A DNA stretch of 64,000 bases from Bin87 sp965204685. Its GTDB lineage: Bacteria; Chloroflexota; Dehalococcoidia; Lucifugimonadales; UBA3495. Under the pieces are notes generated by a model. That model had not been told where the DNA came from. It ran no database searches and was given only the letters and a program-made list of their open reading frames with translations. Shown piece by piece: positions 1-8,325 of the stretch. The first letter of the stretch is position 1; every line of letters begins with the position of its first letter. A program made the position numbers and the translations under genes. The DNA lies in the NCBI GenBank assembly GCA_965204685.1, contig OZ242004.1, positions 992,001 through 1,056,000 of the forward strand. The letters run 5' to 3'.

Positions 1-83
1 CGGGCCGGGCGCGCTCGGTCCGGCGGATGATATTAGTACGAAAAGCGTCGTTATGTAATCTGTATGTTGTTGCAATCGTAAGA

Positions 84-112
84 TTGACAACGATAATCAA
101 CACTGCAATAAT
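84..112 (+). promoter_or_regulatory. Candidate sigma70-type promoter
   Basis: A TTGACA hexamer at 84-89 is followed by a 17-base spacer and AATAAT at 107-112. It lies about 60 bases upstream of the proposed start of the binding lipoprotein at 175. The match is by eye only; this leader is AT-rich compared with its surroundings. Confidence 0.45.
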
Positions 113-174
113 CGCCAGCACTTCATTTGCCGCTCAAAACTCCCGGCAAATCACCCCGCATGGAGGGAAGAACT

Positions 175-1404
175 TTGTTCACCAAGTACAGGTTATTGGC
201 GCTTACCATGGTGATGGCCATCGTAACGGTCATCGCCATTGCGGCCTGCTCGCCGGCGGAACCGCAGGTCGTCACGGAGCAAGTGGAAGTCACCCGCGTA
301 GTGACCGAACAGGTCGAAGTCGAAAAACAGGTTGAAGTTCCGGTCACCCAAATCGTCGAAAAGGAAGTCGAAGTCGAGAAGGTCGTAGAAAAAGAGGTTG
401 AGGTCGAGAAGGTTGTCACGGAGCAGGTGGAAGTCACCCGCGTCGTCGAGGTGATGGCTCCCGAGGGACCGAAAGAAACCATCATCTTTGGTGACCTGAA
501 CTGGTCCAGCGCGCTGTTGCAGAACCGCATCGCGCAGTACATCGTCGAGAAGGGATACGGCTATCCCACCGACGTGAAGTTCGGCGCGACCCTGCCCCTG
601 TTCCAGGGTTTGCAGAACGGCGATACCCACGTGACCATGGAGATCTGGCTGCCCAACCAGAATGAAGCTTGGAACGCCGCGCGTGAAGAGGGAGCGGTGC
701 TGTCCGTGGGCCAGAGCCTGGGCAAGGACTGGCAGTCCGCCTTCGTCATCCCCGCCTACCTACAGGAACAGTATCCGGAACTGGACAGCGTAGAAGACCT
801 GAAGGACCAGCAGTACAAGGACCTGTTCAAGACTGCCGAAACCGGCGACAAGGCGCGCCTGGTGTCCTGCATAATCGGCTGGGCTTGTGAAGGAGTCAAC
901 GCCAAGCAGATTGAGGGATACGGACTGAACGATCACGTCCACATCGTCAACCCCGGTGATGGGGCCGCGCTGAACGCCGACCTTTACGGCGCTTATGAGC
1001 GGGGCGAACCCTGGCTAGGTTACCAGTGGGGCACCAATGATCCGGCGCTGAAGCTGGACCTGGTTCGTCTCGAAGAACCGCCTTACAGCGCGGAGTGTGA
1101 GTACACCACATTTGCCTGCGGCTACCCGGATGCTACTATCCTGATAGCGGTGTACCCGGACCTGCCCGGTCGGGCCCCCGATGTTGTGGAGATGCTGCGG
1201 AAATGGGATTTCAACATCAACATTTACAAAGCGGTAGTGCGCTGGCAGGGCGAGAACCCGGACGCTGACGTGAAGGCCACGGCCCTGTGGTGGTTGAACA
1301 ACAACGCCGACATCTGGGGCAGTTGGGTCACCGACGAGGCTGCCGAAGGCATCCAGGCCGCGCTGAGCGCCGGTGAAGAGGCTGAAGGCTGGCCGACTGA
1401 GTAA
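175..1404 (+). CDS. Glycine betaine/choline-type ABC transporter substrate-binding lipoprotein (OpuAC-like)
   Basis: Predicted 409-residue extracytoplasmic solute-binding protein of the OpuAC family, which delivers quaternary amines such as glycine betaine, carnitine or choline to an ABC permease. I chose the TTG at 175 because GGAGGG sits about 8 bases upstream; ATG 160 and TTG 127 are in frame but lack a ribosome site. A hydrophobic signal segment ends in a lipobox with Cys25. Residues about 33-93 are a striking Val/Glu/Lys periodic linker (repeats such as VEVEKVVEKEV) that probably holds the binding domain away from the membrane. The OpuAC domain fills about residues 103-395 with many Trp/Tyr residues, as expected for a cation-pi binding cage. 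No permease or ATPase gene lies nearby, so it is an orphan binding protein here. Confidence 0.85.
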   Translation: MFTKYRLLALTMVMAIVTVIAIAACSPAEPQVVTEQVEVTRVVTEQVEVEKQVEVPVTQIVEKEVEVEKVVEKEVEVEKVVTEQVEVTRVVEVMAPEGPKETIIFGDLNWSSALLQNRIAQYIVEKGYGYPTDVKFGATLPLFQGLQNGDTHVTMEIWLPNQNEAWNAAREEGAVLSVGQSLGKDWQSAFVIPAYLQEQYPELDSVEDLKDQQYKDLFKTAETGDKARLVSCIIGWACEGVNAKQIEGYGLNDHVHIVNPGDGAALNADLYGAYERGEPWLGYQWGTNDPALKLDLVRLEEPPYSAECEYTTFACGYPDATILIAVYPDLPGRAPDVVEMLRKWDFNINIYKAVVRWQGENPDADVKATALWWLNNNADIWGSWVTDEAAEGIQAALSAGEEAEGWPTE

Positions 1405-1429
1405 TCGCACCCTCTTATCATGGCCTTGC

Positions 1430-1465
1430 AAGGCGGCTTCCCCAGGGGAGCCGCCTTCTTTTCTG
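1430..1465 (+). terminator. Rho-independent terminator
   Basis: An AAGGCGGC...GCCGCCTT stem extended by CCCC/GGGG is followed by CTTCTTTTCT, 25 bases after the stop of the binding-lipoprotein gene. It is the clearest terminator in the first part of the window. Confidence 0.8.
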
Positions 1466-1517
1466 CTACAATGCAGCCGCTTTTCGAGCGCGACTTTCCG
1501 GACAGGATGCCATCCCA

Positions 1518-2252
1518 ATGACCACTGCCTCCGCTGCGACCGGCGTTACCGACGAAACACTGGCTACGCTGAAGGCCATTCCCACCCAGACGCTGATCGA
1601 CGGCCTGTGGGTGATGGGCTGGCCCATGAGCATGATCGAGGGGGCCAAGCCGCTGCAGCCGGGTCAGCACATGGCCGGCCGGGCGGTGACGCTGCGGTTC
1701 GTGCCGCACCGGCCCGACCTGGCGGCGGACAAGCCCAAGGGATCGGACTCGGCCGAGTACGTGGCCTTTGAGCTATGCGGGCCGGGCGAGGTGCTGGTGA
1801 TCGACGCCATGCGCTGGCCGTACAGCAGCATCGGCGGGGACATCAAGTTCTACCGCCTCTACCAGCGCGGCGTGGGCGGGCTGGTTACCGACGGCGCAGT
1901 GCGGGACACGAACACGCTCAAGGAGTATGGCTTTCCGGTGTACTCGGCGAACGCGACGGCCAAGCAGGGTCCGGCGGAGTTCTGGCCCTGGCACGTGAAC
2001 GACTGCATCCAGTGCGGCGGCGTGCTGGTTCGGCCGGGCGACGCCATCGTGGGGGATGACGACGGCGTGGTGGTGGTGCCAGCGGCGGCGGCCGACGAGG
2101 TCATCCAGATCGCGCACCAGCGCGAGGAAGTCGAGGCCGTGATCAAGGCGCAGCTGGAGATTGAGCAGTGCTCGCCGGGCAAGTACTACCCGTTCAACGA
2201 CAACACCTGGAAACTGTTTGAAGAGAAGACGGGGAAGAAGCCTTATCGCTAG
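1518..2252 (+). CDS. RraA-like family protein (HMG/CHA aldolase or demethylmenaquinone-methyltransferase-like fold)
   Basis: The 244-residue protein has the RraA-family core: a GGD followed by a long Gly-rich stretch ending in GLVTDGAVRD (about residues 106-130), and later GDAIVGDDDGVVVVP (about 174-188). In characterised members (4-hydroxy-4-methyl-2-oxoglutarate aldolase) the Arg-Asp pair and Asp residues bind substrate and a divalent metal in a Class II aldol cleavage; other members bind RNase E. With no RNase E context and many catabolic neighbours, an aldolase or decarboxylase role is the better inference. A C-terminal extension after residue 210 (rich in Tyr/Phe/Lys) is longer than in the minimal 160-residue RraA proteins. 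Single gene, preceded by a terminator. Confidence 0.75.
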   Translation: MTTASAATGVTDETLATLKAIPTQTLIDGLWVMGWPMSMIEGAKPLQPGQHMAGRAVTLRFVPHRPDLAADKPKGSDSAEYVAFELCGPGEVLVIDAMRWPYSSIGGDIKFYRLYQRGVGGLVTDGAVRDTNTLKEYGFPVYSANATAKQGPAEFWPWHVNDCIQCGGVLVRPGDAIVGDDDGVVVVPAAAADEVIQIAHQREEVEAVIKAQLEIEQCSPGKYYPFNDNTWKLFEEKTGKKPYR

Positions 2253-2280
2253 AGCCTGATGCGTACCCACTTTCGTACGT

Positions 2281-2397
2281 TGTCAGAATCAGGATTTGCG
2301 GGATTTTATGATTTGGCAGGATTGGGAGATTCCCATCATGGAACGGTTCCAATCCTGATAATCCTCAACCCTTGAAAATCCTGACTCTGACGTTCCC
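2281..2397. repeat. Dispersed repeat, family D (GTCAGAATCAGGATTTGC ends)
   Basis: About 117 bases with inverted ends: TGTCAGAATCAGGATTTGC on the left and GAAAATCCTGACTCTGACGTT on the right. The interior repeats the word GGATT/AATCC. Related copies lie at 3080-3188, 31458-31752 and 39077-39528, with a lone right end at 48699-48719. It fills the gap between the RraA-like and CMD genes and could fold as a long hairpin in RNA or single-stranded DNA. Confidence 0.7.
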
Positions 2398-2492
2398 CGC
2401 CGCAAGCTGGGTACGGTGAGCATCCAGCGCATGCCGATTGCGATTGCGAGAAACCTTCCAAGACGACTACCCAGGCACAAGGAGAATTCACC

Positions 2493-3059
2493 ATGGCCCG
2501 ACTACCCCTGGCATCCCGTGAGACCACCCCCACCGGCCAGGAGGCCACCTTCGACGAGATTACCCAGAATGGAACCGCGGTGCCCCCCTACGGGCCTGGC
2601 TCGGTGATGACCCACGTGCCGGAGGCCAGCAAGCACGCCACCGGATTGAACCAGTACCTGCGCAACCATTCCAGCCTGCCCCTGAAGGCAGCGGAGCTGG
2701 CCATGCTGGTGGCCGCCCGGGAGATGGACTGTCAGCACATCTGGAACGCGCACGCGGCCTCGGCGCGAGACGCCGGCGTGCCCGCCGCCGTGGTCGATGC
2801 TATCCGGGACAAGACGGCCCTGCCGGCGCTGGCGCCGGACGAGTCGGCGGTGATCAACCTGGGGCGCGAGATCCTGCGCAACCATCAGGTGAGCCGAGGA
2901 GGCTACCAGAGCGCGCTGGAGATCTTCGGGCAGCAGGGGACGATCGAACTGACGTTGGTGCTGGGGAACTACACCATGCTGGCGATGGTCATCAACACCT
3001 TTGAGACGGACCTGCCGCCGAACCGGACGGAGCCGCTGCTGCAGCGGGTGGCCGGCTAG
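2493..3059 (+). CDS. Carboxymuconolactone decarboxylase (CMD/AhpD-like) family protein
   Basis: 188 residues, with the CMD-like pattern of helices around ELAMLVAAREMDCQHIWNAHA and a downstream block AVINLGREIL. This fold includes 4-carboxymuconolactone decarboxylase and AhpD-type peroxidase partners. The AhpD CxxC is absent (one Cys followed by QHIWNAH), so a lyase, hydratase or unknown catabolic role is more likely than a disulfide reductase. AAGGAGAATTCACC gives a strong ribosome site directly before the ATG. The protein and its leader are clearly paralogous to the gene at 14012-14572; even the GGAGAATTCA(C/T)C leader is shared. It is flanked on both sides by family D repeats. Confidence 0.8.
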   Translation: MARLPLASRETTPTGQEATFDEITQNGTAVPPYGPGSVMTHVPEASKHATGLNQYLRNHSSLPLKAAELAMLVAAREMDCQHIWNAHAASARDAGVPAAVVDAIRDKTALPALAPDESAVINLGREILRNHQVSRGGYQSALEIFGQQGTIELTLVLGNYTMLAMVINTFETDLPPNRTEPLLQRVAG

Positions 3060-3079
3060 CAGGAAAGAGGCGAGGAAAC

Positions 3080-3188
3080 GTCAGAATCAGGATTTGCTAG
3101 ATTTCGGGATTATCAGGATTGGAACTGTTCTGTGGTGGATATCTCTCAATTCTGCTGAATCACGAAATCCCGTAAATCCTGATTCTGG
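3080..3188. repeat. Dispersed repeat, family D
   Basis: Second copy of the element at 2281. It starts GTCAGAATCAGGATTTGC, ends GTAAATCCTGATTCTGG, and has a GGATT/AATCC-rich interior. With the copy at 2281 it brackets the CMD gene. Confidence 0.7.
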
Positions 3189-3218
3189 TGATTTGCGAAA
3201 GCGGGTGCGCGTCAGGAC

Positions 3219-4244
3219 TTACGAGTTCTTCCGATATATCTGGACGCGGTGGCGGCAGGAGTCGACAACGTAGATGCGGCCCTGGGCGTCCAGGTTGACC
3301 GAGGTCGGGCCCCAGAATCGGGCCTCTACGCCAGCAGAGGTCTCGCGGTGATGGTCGCGCCAGGGGTTGACGGCCGGGGCCAGATCCGCTTCTCGCCTGG
3401 CCCTCTGTTCGTCGGGATTGGCGGCAAGGTAGTCTTCCGCCCATGATGAGGTCGTCGCGTCGCCCAGCAGGATGGCCGCGACCTCGCCGTCCGGGGCGAA
3501 GATCTGCACCCGCTCGTTGCCCCAGTCGGCGACGTAGATGTAGCCTTCGTCGTCAACGGCCACGGATGAAGGGCGGTTCAGCTGACCCTTGCCATCTCCC
3601 GACGTGCCCCACTGGCCGACGAAACGACCCTCGGGGGTGAAAGCCTGCACGCGGTCGTTGCGCCAGTCGGCGACGAAGACGTTGCCGTCGGCGTCGCAGG
3701 CCAGACGCCACGGAGTGTTGAACTGGCCGGCCTGAGCGCCGTAGCTGCCCCAGCCTCCCAAGTATTCACCGTCCATGGTGAACCGCTGGATACGGTGGTT
3801 CATCCCATCGCTGACCAACAGGGAGCCGTCGGGGGCGATGGCGATGTCGGCGGGGCGATTGATCTGGCCCGGAGCGTCGCCGACTTCACCCCAGTGGCGG
3901 ATGAACTCGCCTTCGGGACTGAACACGATGATACGCTGGAGGGCCTCGTCGGCAACGTAGAGGCTGCCGTCACCAGTCCGGACAATAGCCGATGGCCACC
4001 AGAACTGGCCGTCCTCGGTGCCGCCGGTGCCCCATTCCCCGACGTACCCTTCGTCTGCCGTGCAGACGCAAACCCGCTTGAGGTCCAGGCGTGTCACGGA
4101 CTCCGCCCCGCCTCGGTTGAGCACGTACATCACGCCGTTGCCGCCCAAGGCCAGGTCAACGGGGTGGATGAAGCCTCGGCCGCGGTAGGCGAGGAATCCC
4201 ACGGTGTGGCTGTAAGTGAAGGTGGCGGTTGCGGCAGTGGTCAT
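3219..4244 (-). CDS. NHL-repeat beta-propeller protein
   Basis: 341 residues from the ATG at 4244, chosen because GTAGGAAAC precedes it; an in-frame ATG at 4295 has no ribosome site. The protein is at least five copies of a roughly 45-50-residue NHL blade with the signature pattern RPADIAIAPDGSLLVSDGMNHRI, then an open loop such as GEYLGGWGSYGAQAGQF. This pattern forms a six-bladed propeller used as a binding scaffold or in lyase/hydrolase enzymes (for example peptidyl-hydroxyglycine lyase). No signal peptide is evident. It is convergent with the CMD gene and divergent from the DUF6232-like gene. Confidence 0.8.
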   Translation of the reverse strand: MTTAATATFTYSHTVGFLAYRGRGFIHPVDLALGGNGVMYVLNRGGAESVTRLDLKRVCVCTADEGYVGEWGTGGTEDGQFWWPSAIVRTGDGSLYVADEALQRIIVFSPEGEFIRHWGEVGDAPGQINRPADIAIAPDGSLLVSDGMNHRIQRFTMDGEYLGGWGSYGAQAGQFNTPWRLACDADGNVFVADWRNDRVQAFTPEGRFVGQWGTSGDGKGQLNRPSSVAVDDEGYIYVADWGNERVQIFAPDGEVAAILLGDATTSSWAEDYLAANPDEQRARREADLAPAVNPWRDHHRETSAGVEARFWGPTSVNLDAQGRIYVVDSCRHRVQIYRKNS

Positions 4245-4320
4245 GAAGTTTCCTACAGGTTTACAAAATTTACGAGGCGATGCTACAGTGCACACTGCAA
4301 AGCGTGGAGGTCATGATCAA

Positions 4321-4830
4321 ATGAATCAGAGCAATGAGCACGTATTTTTCGACGAAGCGGGCATTTATATTTCGCAGTATCGTTTTATAACGTCTGATGG
4401 CATTACATATCCAACAAGAAATCTGTTGCAAGTCTTTCCTTCCGAGACCCGCCCCATGGGATGCTTGGGAGAGTTAGTATTTTACGGTGGGCTGCTGTTT
4501 GGCATTGTAGCGTTTTTCACATTCTTTTTCAGCGCGTTGCGTATCGCAGTTTGGCATGGAGCGGGAGAAGTGATCATAGGCAATTTTTACAACGCGGGTC
4601 CAACGTGGGCAGCTGCAGTATTAAGCATGATCACGATCGTTCTCACCGCGTTGGGCTGCACGCTAGCCCTGAGGTTACGGAGACGGGGCTACGTAGCAAA
4701 CTTTTTCTTCGCAGGAGGAGAAGGTATACATCGTCAACCCGATTACGTTGCAACGAGTTACGATAGGGAATGGACCGAGCGTTTGATTGCGGCTGCGAAT
4801 GAGGCCATAATCGCTGCCCAGCAAGCTTAA
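4321..4830 (+). CDS. Two-TM membrane protein, DUF6232-like
   Basis: 169 residues from ATG 4321 (GTGGAGG 10 bases upstream). The N-terminal 45 residues read as a small beta domain (FFDEAGIYISQYRFI...TYPTRNLLQV) typical of DUF6232 proteins. Two hydrophobic helices follow (about residues 48-75 and 97-117), then a basic stop-transfer RLRRRG, and a cytoplasmic tail ending in the helix WTERLIAAANEAIIAAQQA. Function is unknown for the family. Its AT content is higher than that of its neighbours and it lies alone on the plus strand between minus-strand genes, suggesting recent acquisition. The family call rests on pattern recall, so treat it as tentative. Confidence 0.65.
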   Translation: MNQSNEHVFFDEAGIYISQYRFITSDGITYPTRNLLQVFPSETRPMGCLGELVFYGGLLFGIVAFFTFFFSALRIAVWHGAGEVIIGNFYNAGPTWAAAVLSMITIVLTALGCTLALRLRRRGYVANFFFAGGEGIHRQPDYVATSYDREWTERLIAAANEAIIAAQQA

Positions 4831-4837
4831 AAAGCGG

Positions 4838-6289
4838 TCATGTCAGTTGGTACTCCCGGGAGGCGACGATGAGTTGGAGCATTTCCACGACGCGTTCCTC
4901 GGCGCAGGCGATGCCGTCGGCACGGTCGAAGCGTGTCTCGCCCCAGGGGGCGGCCAGGGCGACCAGGCTATCCATGGTGCCGCCGGACACCTCGAACATG
5001 CCCATGGCGTCGAGGCAGGCTTCGGCCAGCGGGCGGGGTTCCAGCCGGTCGCCCCACGTCTTGACGCGGTCAATGATGGCGCGGACGCCGGGGCGAGCGG
5101 TATCGCGCATCTCGGCACCGGCGGCGTTGATGCGCTCGACCAGGTTACCGGTGTCGATCCACTCCATGCCGGTGTGCCAGCCCTCCACGGTGGGCGGGTT
5201 CAGGATCTCCTGGCCCATGAAGTTGACGTCCATGGCCAGGTTGACGATGGTCCATTCGGGTTGCCGGTGGCTGCCGGCCAGGCGGGCGGTGCCGCCCACA
5301 AGCTCGGCGGGGCTCTTGACGCGGCCCAGGCGAACGGCATCGTCGGCGAAGAAGTCGGAGAGGAACATGCGGCGCATAACGGCGCGGATGTCGCCCCCGG
5401 TGCGGGTGAACTCGTCGGCCATGATGCCGATGGCTTCCTCGTCGGGCCGGTCGGACACGAAGAAGTTGTAGAGCTTGCCGGCGATGTAATGAGCGGTGGC
5501 CGGCTGCTCCACGATGATGTCGATGACGTCCTGCCCGCTCAGGGGACCGGTGTGTCCAAGGAAGGTCTTGTCGGTATCGTCGTGGTCGTCTTCGCGGTAG
5601 CGGAACTGCCAGTCGATGCGGCCGTAGGGCCAGAAGGAGTCGCGGCTGGCGCGGATGCTCATGTACTCGGTGTTGTCGATGGTCCAGCCGGTGAAGGCGC
5701 GGGCGGCGGCCTTGACGTCGGCCTCGGTGTAGTTGCCGATACCCATGGAGAACAGCTCGAGGAGTTCCCGGCCGTAGTTCTCATTGGGAGCGTCGCGGTG
5801 GTTGTCCTTATTGTCCAGCCAGAAGATCATGGCGGGGTCACGGGACAGTTCGACCAGGATGTCGGCGAACTTGCCCAGGCCGTGGCGGCGGAAGGTGTGG
5901 GTCTGGTTGACCACCGCCTTGGCGTGGTTGAGCTTGCCGTAGGCGGTGGCGAAGAGGCCGTGCCAGAACAGGGCCATCTTCTCCTCCAGCGGGCGCTGGC
6001 TGTTGATGATGCGATACATCCAGTAGCCCTGGCTGCTCTCAAGGAGCATGAGGCTGTTCTGGTCGACGTGGTAGCGGCGGATGAGGTCTTCGATTTCCAG
6101 GTCGGGCCGGTCCTCGGGATGCAGCAGCTCGTCGACGGTGGCCTCGTATCCGCGCCCCACGGCGCGATCGATTTCGGCGCGGGTGGGCGTGAAACCGGCG
6201 CGGCGCAGGAGGTGGGCGGCGCGGATGGTGTCGGCGTCGGCGAGGGCGATGCGGGCGGAGCCGAGTTGGGGGTTGTGGGTCAGTGTCAT
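4838..6289 (-). CDS. DUF1800 family protein
   Basis: 483 residues from ATG 6289, which has AAAGGAACG 7 bases upstream; an in-frame ATG at 6328 would overlap the upstream gene by 8 bases and is the alternative. The sequence shows hallmarks of DUF1800: AAHLLRRAGFTPTRAEID near the N-terminus, EKMALFWHGLFAT, NYGRELLELFSMG, FTGWTIDN, and a C-terminal PTVEGWHTGMEWID. DUF1800 proteins are large, often exported, and frequently neighbour a DUF1501 partner. Neither a clear signal peptide nor DUF1501 is present here. Biochemical role unknown. Confidence 0.85.
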   Translation of the reverse strand: MTLTHNPQLGSARIALADADTIRAAHLLRRAGFTPTRAEIDRAVGRGYEATVDELLHPEDRPDLEIEDLIRRYHVDQNSLMLLESSQGYWMYRIINSQRPLEEKMALFWHGLFATAYGKLNHAKAVVNQTHTFRRHGLGKFADILVELSRDPAMIFWLDNKDNHRDAPNENYGRELLELFSMGIGNYTEADVKAAARAFTGWTIDNTEYMSIRASRDSFWPYGRIDWQFRYREDDHDDTDKTFLGHTGPLSGQDVIDIIVEQPATAHYIAGKLYNFFVSDRPDEEAIGIMADEFTRTGGDIRAVMRRMFLSDFFADDAVRLGRVKSPAELVGGTARLAGSHRQPEWTIVNLAMDVNFMGQEILNPPTVEGWHTGMEWIDTGNLVERINAAGAEMRDTARPGVRAIIDRVKTWGDRLEPRPLAEACLDAMGMFEVSGGTMDSLVALAAPWGETRFDRADGIACAEERVVEMLQLIVASREYQLT

Positions 6290-6320
6290 TTTGCGTTCCT
6301 TTGCAACGGAGTCCTGGCTG

Positions 6321-6623
6321 TCAGACATTGATGAATCGGGCCAGGAAACTCTGCCACGAGAATACGAGCAGGCCGGATCCGGTTACACCTAAAGCAATGC
6401 CGGCGTTGCGATAGCGGTAGGCGGATTCAAGCTGACCATCGGAAAGATTATCCGGTCGCTTCAGACGAGCCATTCCTTTTGCGGAGAGCCAGATGCCGGA
6501 TGCGGCCATCAACACCGCCAAGATGCCGGCCAAGGCATCTGCGTAGCCGTAGGTCAACAACCAGAATGACAGTAATGCGAGAGCGTAGAGCGCCAGAAAC
6601 GCTATCGCCAATCTAGTGAGCAT
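6321..6623 (-). CDS. Small integral membrane protein (3 TM), unknown
   Basis: 100 residues with hydrophobic spans at about 3-25, 30-48 and 72-92, separated by a basic/polar loop (KGMARLKRPDNLSDGQLESAYRYRN). It overlaps the 69-residue membrane gene upstream by 11 bases, so the two are probably translationally coupled. No family recognised. Confidence 0.6.
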   Translation of the reverse strand: MLTRLAIAFLALYALALLSFWLLTYGYADALAGILAVLMAASGIWLSAKGMARLKRPDNLSDGQLESAYRYRNAGIALGVTGSGLLVFSWQSFLARFINV

Positions 6624-6822
6624 CGTTTGCCGCCATATATGCGCCCAGCAGAGACATGAAGGCTCCGCCTCCTCCCATAATCAGCAGGGAACCCAGTCGG
6701 CCGGCAACCGCGCGTTGGGCCATCCAGTCCGGCCAAATCCAGTAGATTATGGCAGCCGTGGCAATTATGAGAAGCCCGGCTCCGATGAGGGATTTACCCC
6801 ATTCAGCGGCAGTCATGGTCAA
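6613..6822 (-). CDS. Small integral membrane protein (2 TM), unknown
   Basis: 69 residues; two hydrophobic spans (about 11-29 and 43-64) with a WIWPDWMAQR loop between them. First gene of a small pair with the overlapping 100-residue membrane protein. No known family recognised. The coupling and conserved hydrophobic pattern support that it is coding. Confidence 0.5.
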   Translation of the reverse strand: MTMTAAEWGKSLIGAGLLIIATAAIIYWIWPDWMAQRAVAGRLGSLLIMGGGGAFMSLLGAYMAANDAH

Positions 6823-6867
6823 GTCTTCCCAAAATCAATCAGACCTGACGGTTTGACATTTGGGGAT

Positions 6868-8169
6868 CTACATCAGGCTCCAGCGGGGGTTGGCGTCGAC
6901 GAGTTCGCGGAGGTAGTCAACCAGCCAGGGGCGGACCTCCTCGGCCAGGTAGAAGGTGGGGGCGATGAGCTCGGTCTCATCCTTGATGATGCCTTCCTCG
7001 ATGCAGCGGGTGGCCACGTCGGTGCCGGGCATGACGCTGACGCCGACGCGGAGGTTGGCCAGCGAGGGCTTGAGGCCGCGCAGGAACTCCAGCTTGTTCT
7101 CGACGGACTCGCGGGTCTCGCCGGGCTCGCCGAACTGCTGGCTGATGGTGTAGTGGAGGTCGCCGGCCTCGCACAGCTCGGTGGTCTCCTTGAGGGAGGC
7201 GTAGCGCGACGTATCGTTGTCGCCCTCGTGGGGATCGCCGCCGCGGGTGCCGCCCATCATGACGAGACCGCAGCCGGCCTGCTTCATCATGCCGATGAGC
7301 TCGGCGTCGCAGGCGTAGGGGGCGAGGCAGGTGTTCCAGCGGACCTTGACCTCGGACTCCATCAGGGCGTTGCAGAGTTCCTTGGCGTGTTCCAAGGGCA
7401 CGTTGAAGCAGTTGTCGACGAAGAAGATTTTCTTGAGGCCGTAGCGGGTGGTGACCTCGGCTACCTCCTCGACGACCTCGTCGATAGGGCGGATCACCCG
7501 CCACGCGCCCTCGGGGGTACGCATGTCGTCGGCGGAGGTGGGGTAGTAGAACCCTCCCAGCTTGGTGAGCACGCTGACGCCGAAGCCGGCCTTGGCGTAC
7601 CTGGGCATGTCCAGATCATCAAGGCTGGGGCGGCTGCCGAAATCGGACGAACAGCGCATACCGTTGTACACGATTTCGCCGTTCTCGCGGTAGAGAACGC
7701 CGGTCATGCCCCGGTAGTCGGGCTCGCCGATCTCGACGCGGTTGGCCAACTCGGCGAAGGTCTCACCGGCGTCGCCGGCGATGCCAAGGTCGGGCTGGAC
7801 GAAGTTAAAGACCTGCTGCGGCATGATGCTGAAAGCGGGACCGCCGCAGACGATGGTGGCGTCGGAAATGGTGCGGATGCGCTCGATGACGCTCCGGGTG
7901 ATGGGCAACTGCCACTGCGGGTCAATGTAGCTGTGGTTGCTGAGGTTGCGGATGGAGATGCCCACCATGTCCGGCTTGAAGTCGAGGACGGTGCGCTCGA
8001 CTTCATCCAGGTAGTTTTCGTCGGCGAACATGAGGTCGACCAGCTTCACCTCGTGCCGGGAGCGGTCGAGGTGGCCGGCGACGTAGGCCAGGCCGATGGG
8101 GATGGGCTGCGCTCGCATCCGGCTCATAACCCGGTTGTGTCGGTTGGTAGCAATCAGCAGGATACGCAT
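6868..8169 (-). CDS. B12-binding/radical-SAM-like protein lacking the CxxxCxxC cluster motif
   Basis: 433 residues from ATG 8169 (GAGGGGG 8 bases upstream). Residues 1-150 look like a cobalamin-binding Rossmann domain (MRILLIATN...PIPIGLAYVAGHL...KPDMVGISIRN). The rest follows the layout of a B12-binding radical SAM enzyme: a VLTK strand, IDEVVEEV helix, KKIFFVDNCFN strand and later EPGETRESVENKLEFL. At the place where such enzymes read TKRGCPxxCxxC this one reads TKLGGFYYPTS, so all three cluster cysteines are missing and no CxxxCxxC occurs anywhere else. The cobalamin DxHxxG motif is also not obvious. It may be a catalytically altered or regulatory homologue. Not an assembly frameshift, since flanking blocks stay in frame. 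Confidence 0.75.
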   Translation of the reverse strand: MRILLIATNRHNRVMSRMRAQPIPIGLAYVAGHLDRSRHEVKLVDLMFADENYLDEVERTVLDFKPDMVGISIRNLSNHSYIDPQWQLPITRSVIERIRTISDATIVCGGPAFSIMPQQVFNFVQPDLGIAGDAGETFAELANRVEIGEPDYRGMTGVLYRENGEIVYNGMRCSSDFGSRPSLDDLDMPRYAKAGFGVSVLTKLGGFYYPTSADDMRTPEGAWRVIRPIDEVVEEVAEVTTRYGLKKIFFVDNCFNVPLEHAKELCNALMESEVKVRWNTCLAPYACDAELIGMMKQAGCGLVMMGGTRGGDPHEGDNDTSRYASLKETTELCEAGDLHYTISQQFGEPGETRESVENKLEFLRGLKPSLANLRVGVSVMPGTDVATRCIEEGIIKDETELIAPTFYLAEEVRPWLVDYLRELVDANPRWSLM

Positions 8170-8306
8170 CGAAAATCCCCCTCGCGGCAGCAGGACAAGC
8201 GGCAACAATTGGGCCGATTGTACACCAGCGCACAGGAAGGCGCTATCGCGGGTGGGCGCGGTTCGTTCTCGACGGCGTAGCAACGGTTCTGCGCCGACGG
8301 GATTGC

Positions 8307-8325
8307 CCCCGCATCAAGTACGGGG
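8307..8325. repeat. Palindromic repeat, family B
   Basis: CCCCGCATCAAGTACGGGG: 7-base arms with one mismatch around the loop TCAAG. The same element occurs at 34850-34868 (inside the IS transposase) and, inverted, at 40031-40049. Confidence 0.65.

Noticed and set aside
6616..8280. Very long plus-strand frame opposite the B12-binding protein gene
   Set aside because: High-GC antisense shadow; composition is Gly/Asp/Ala/Val-rich without domains, while the minus strand encodes a recognisable protein.
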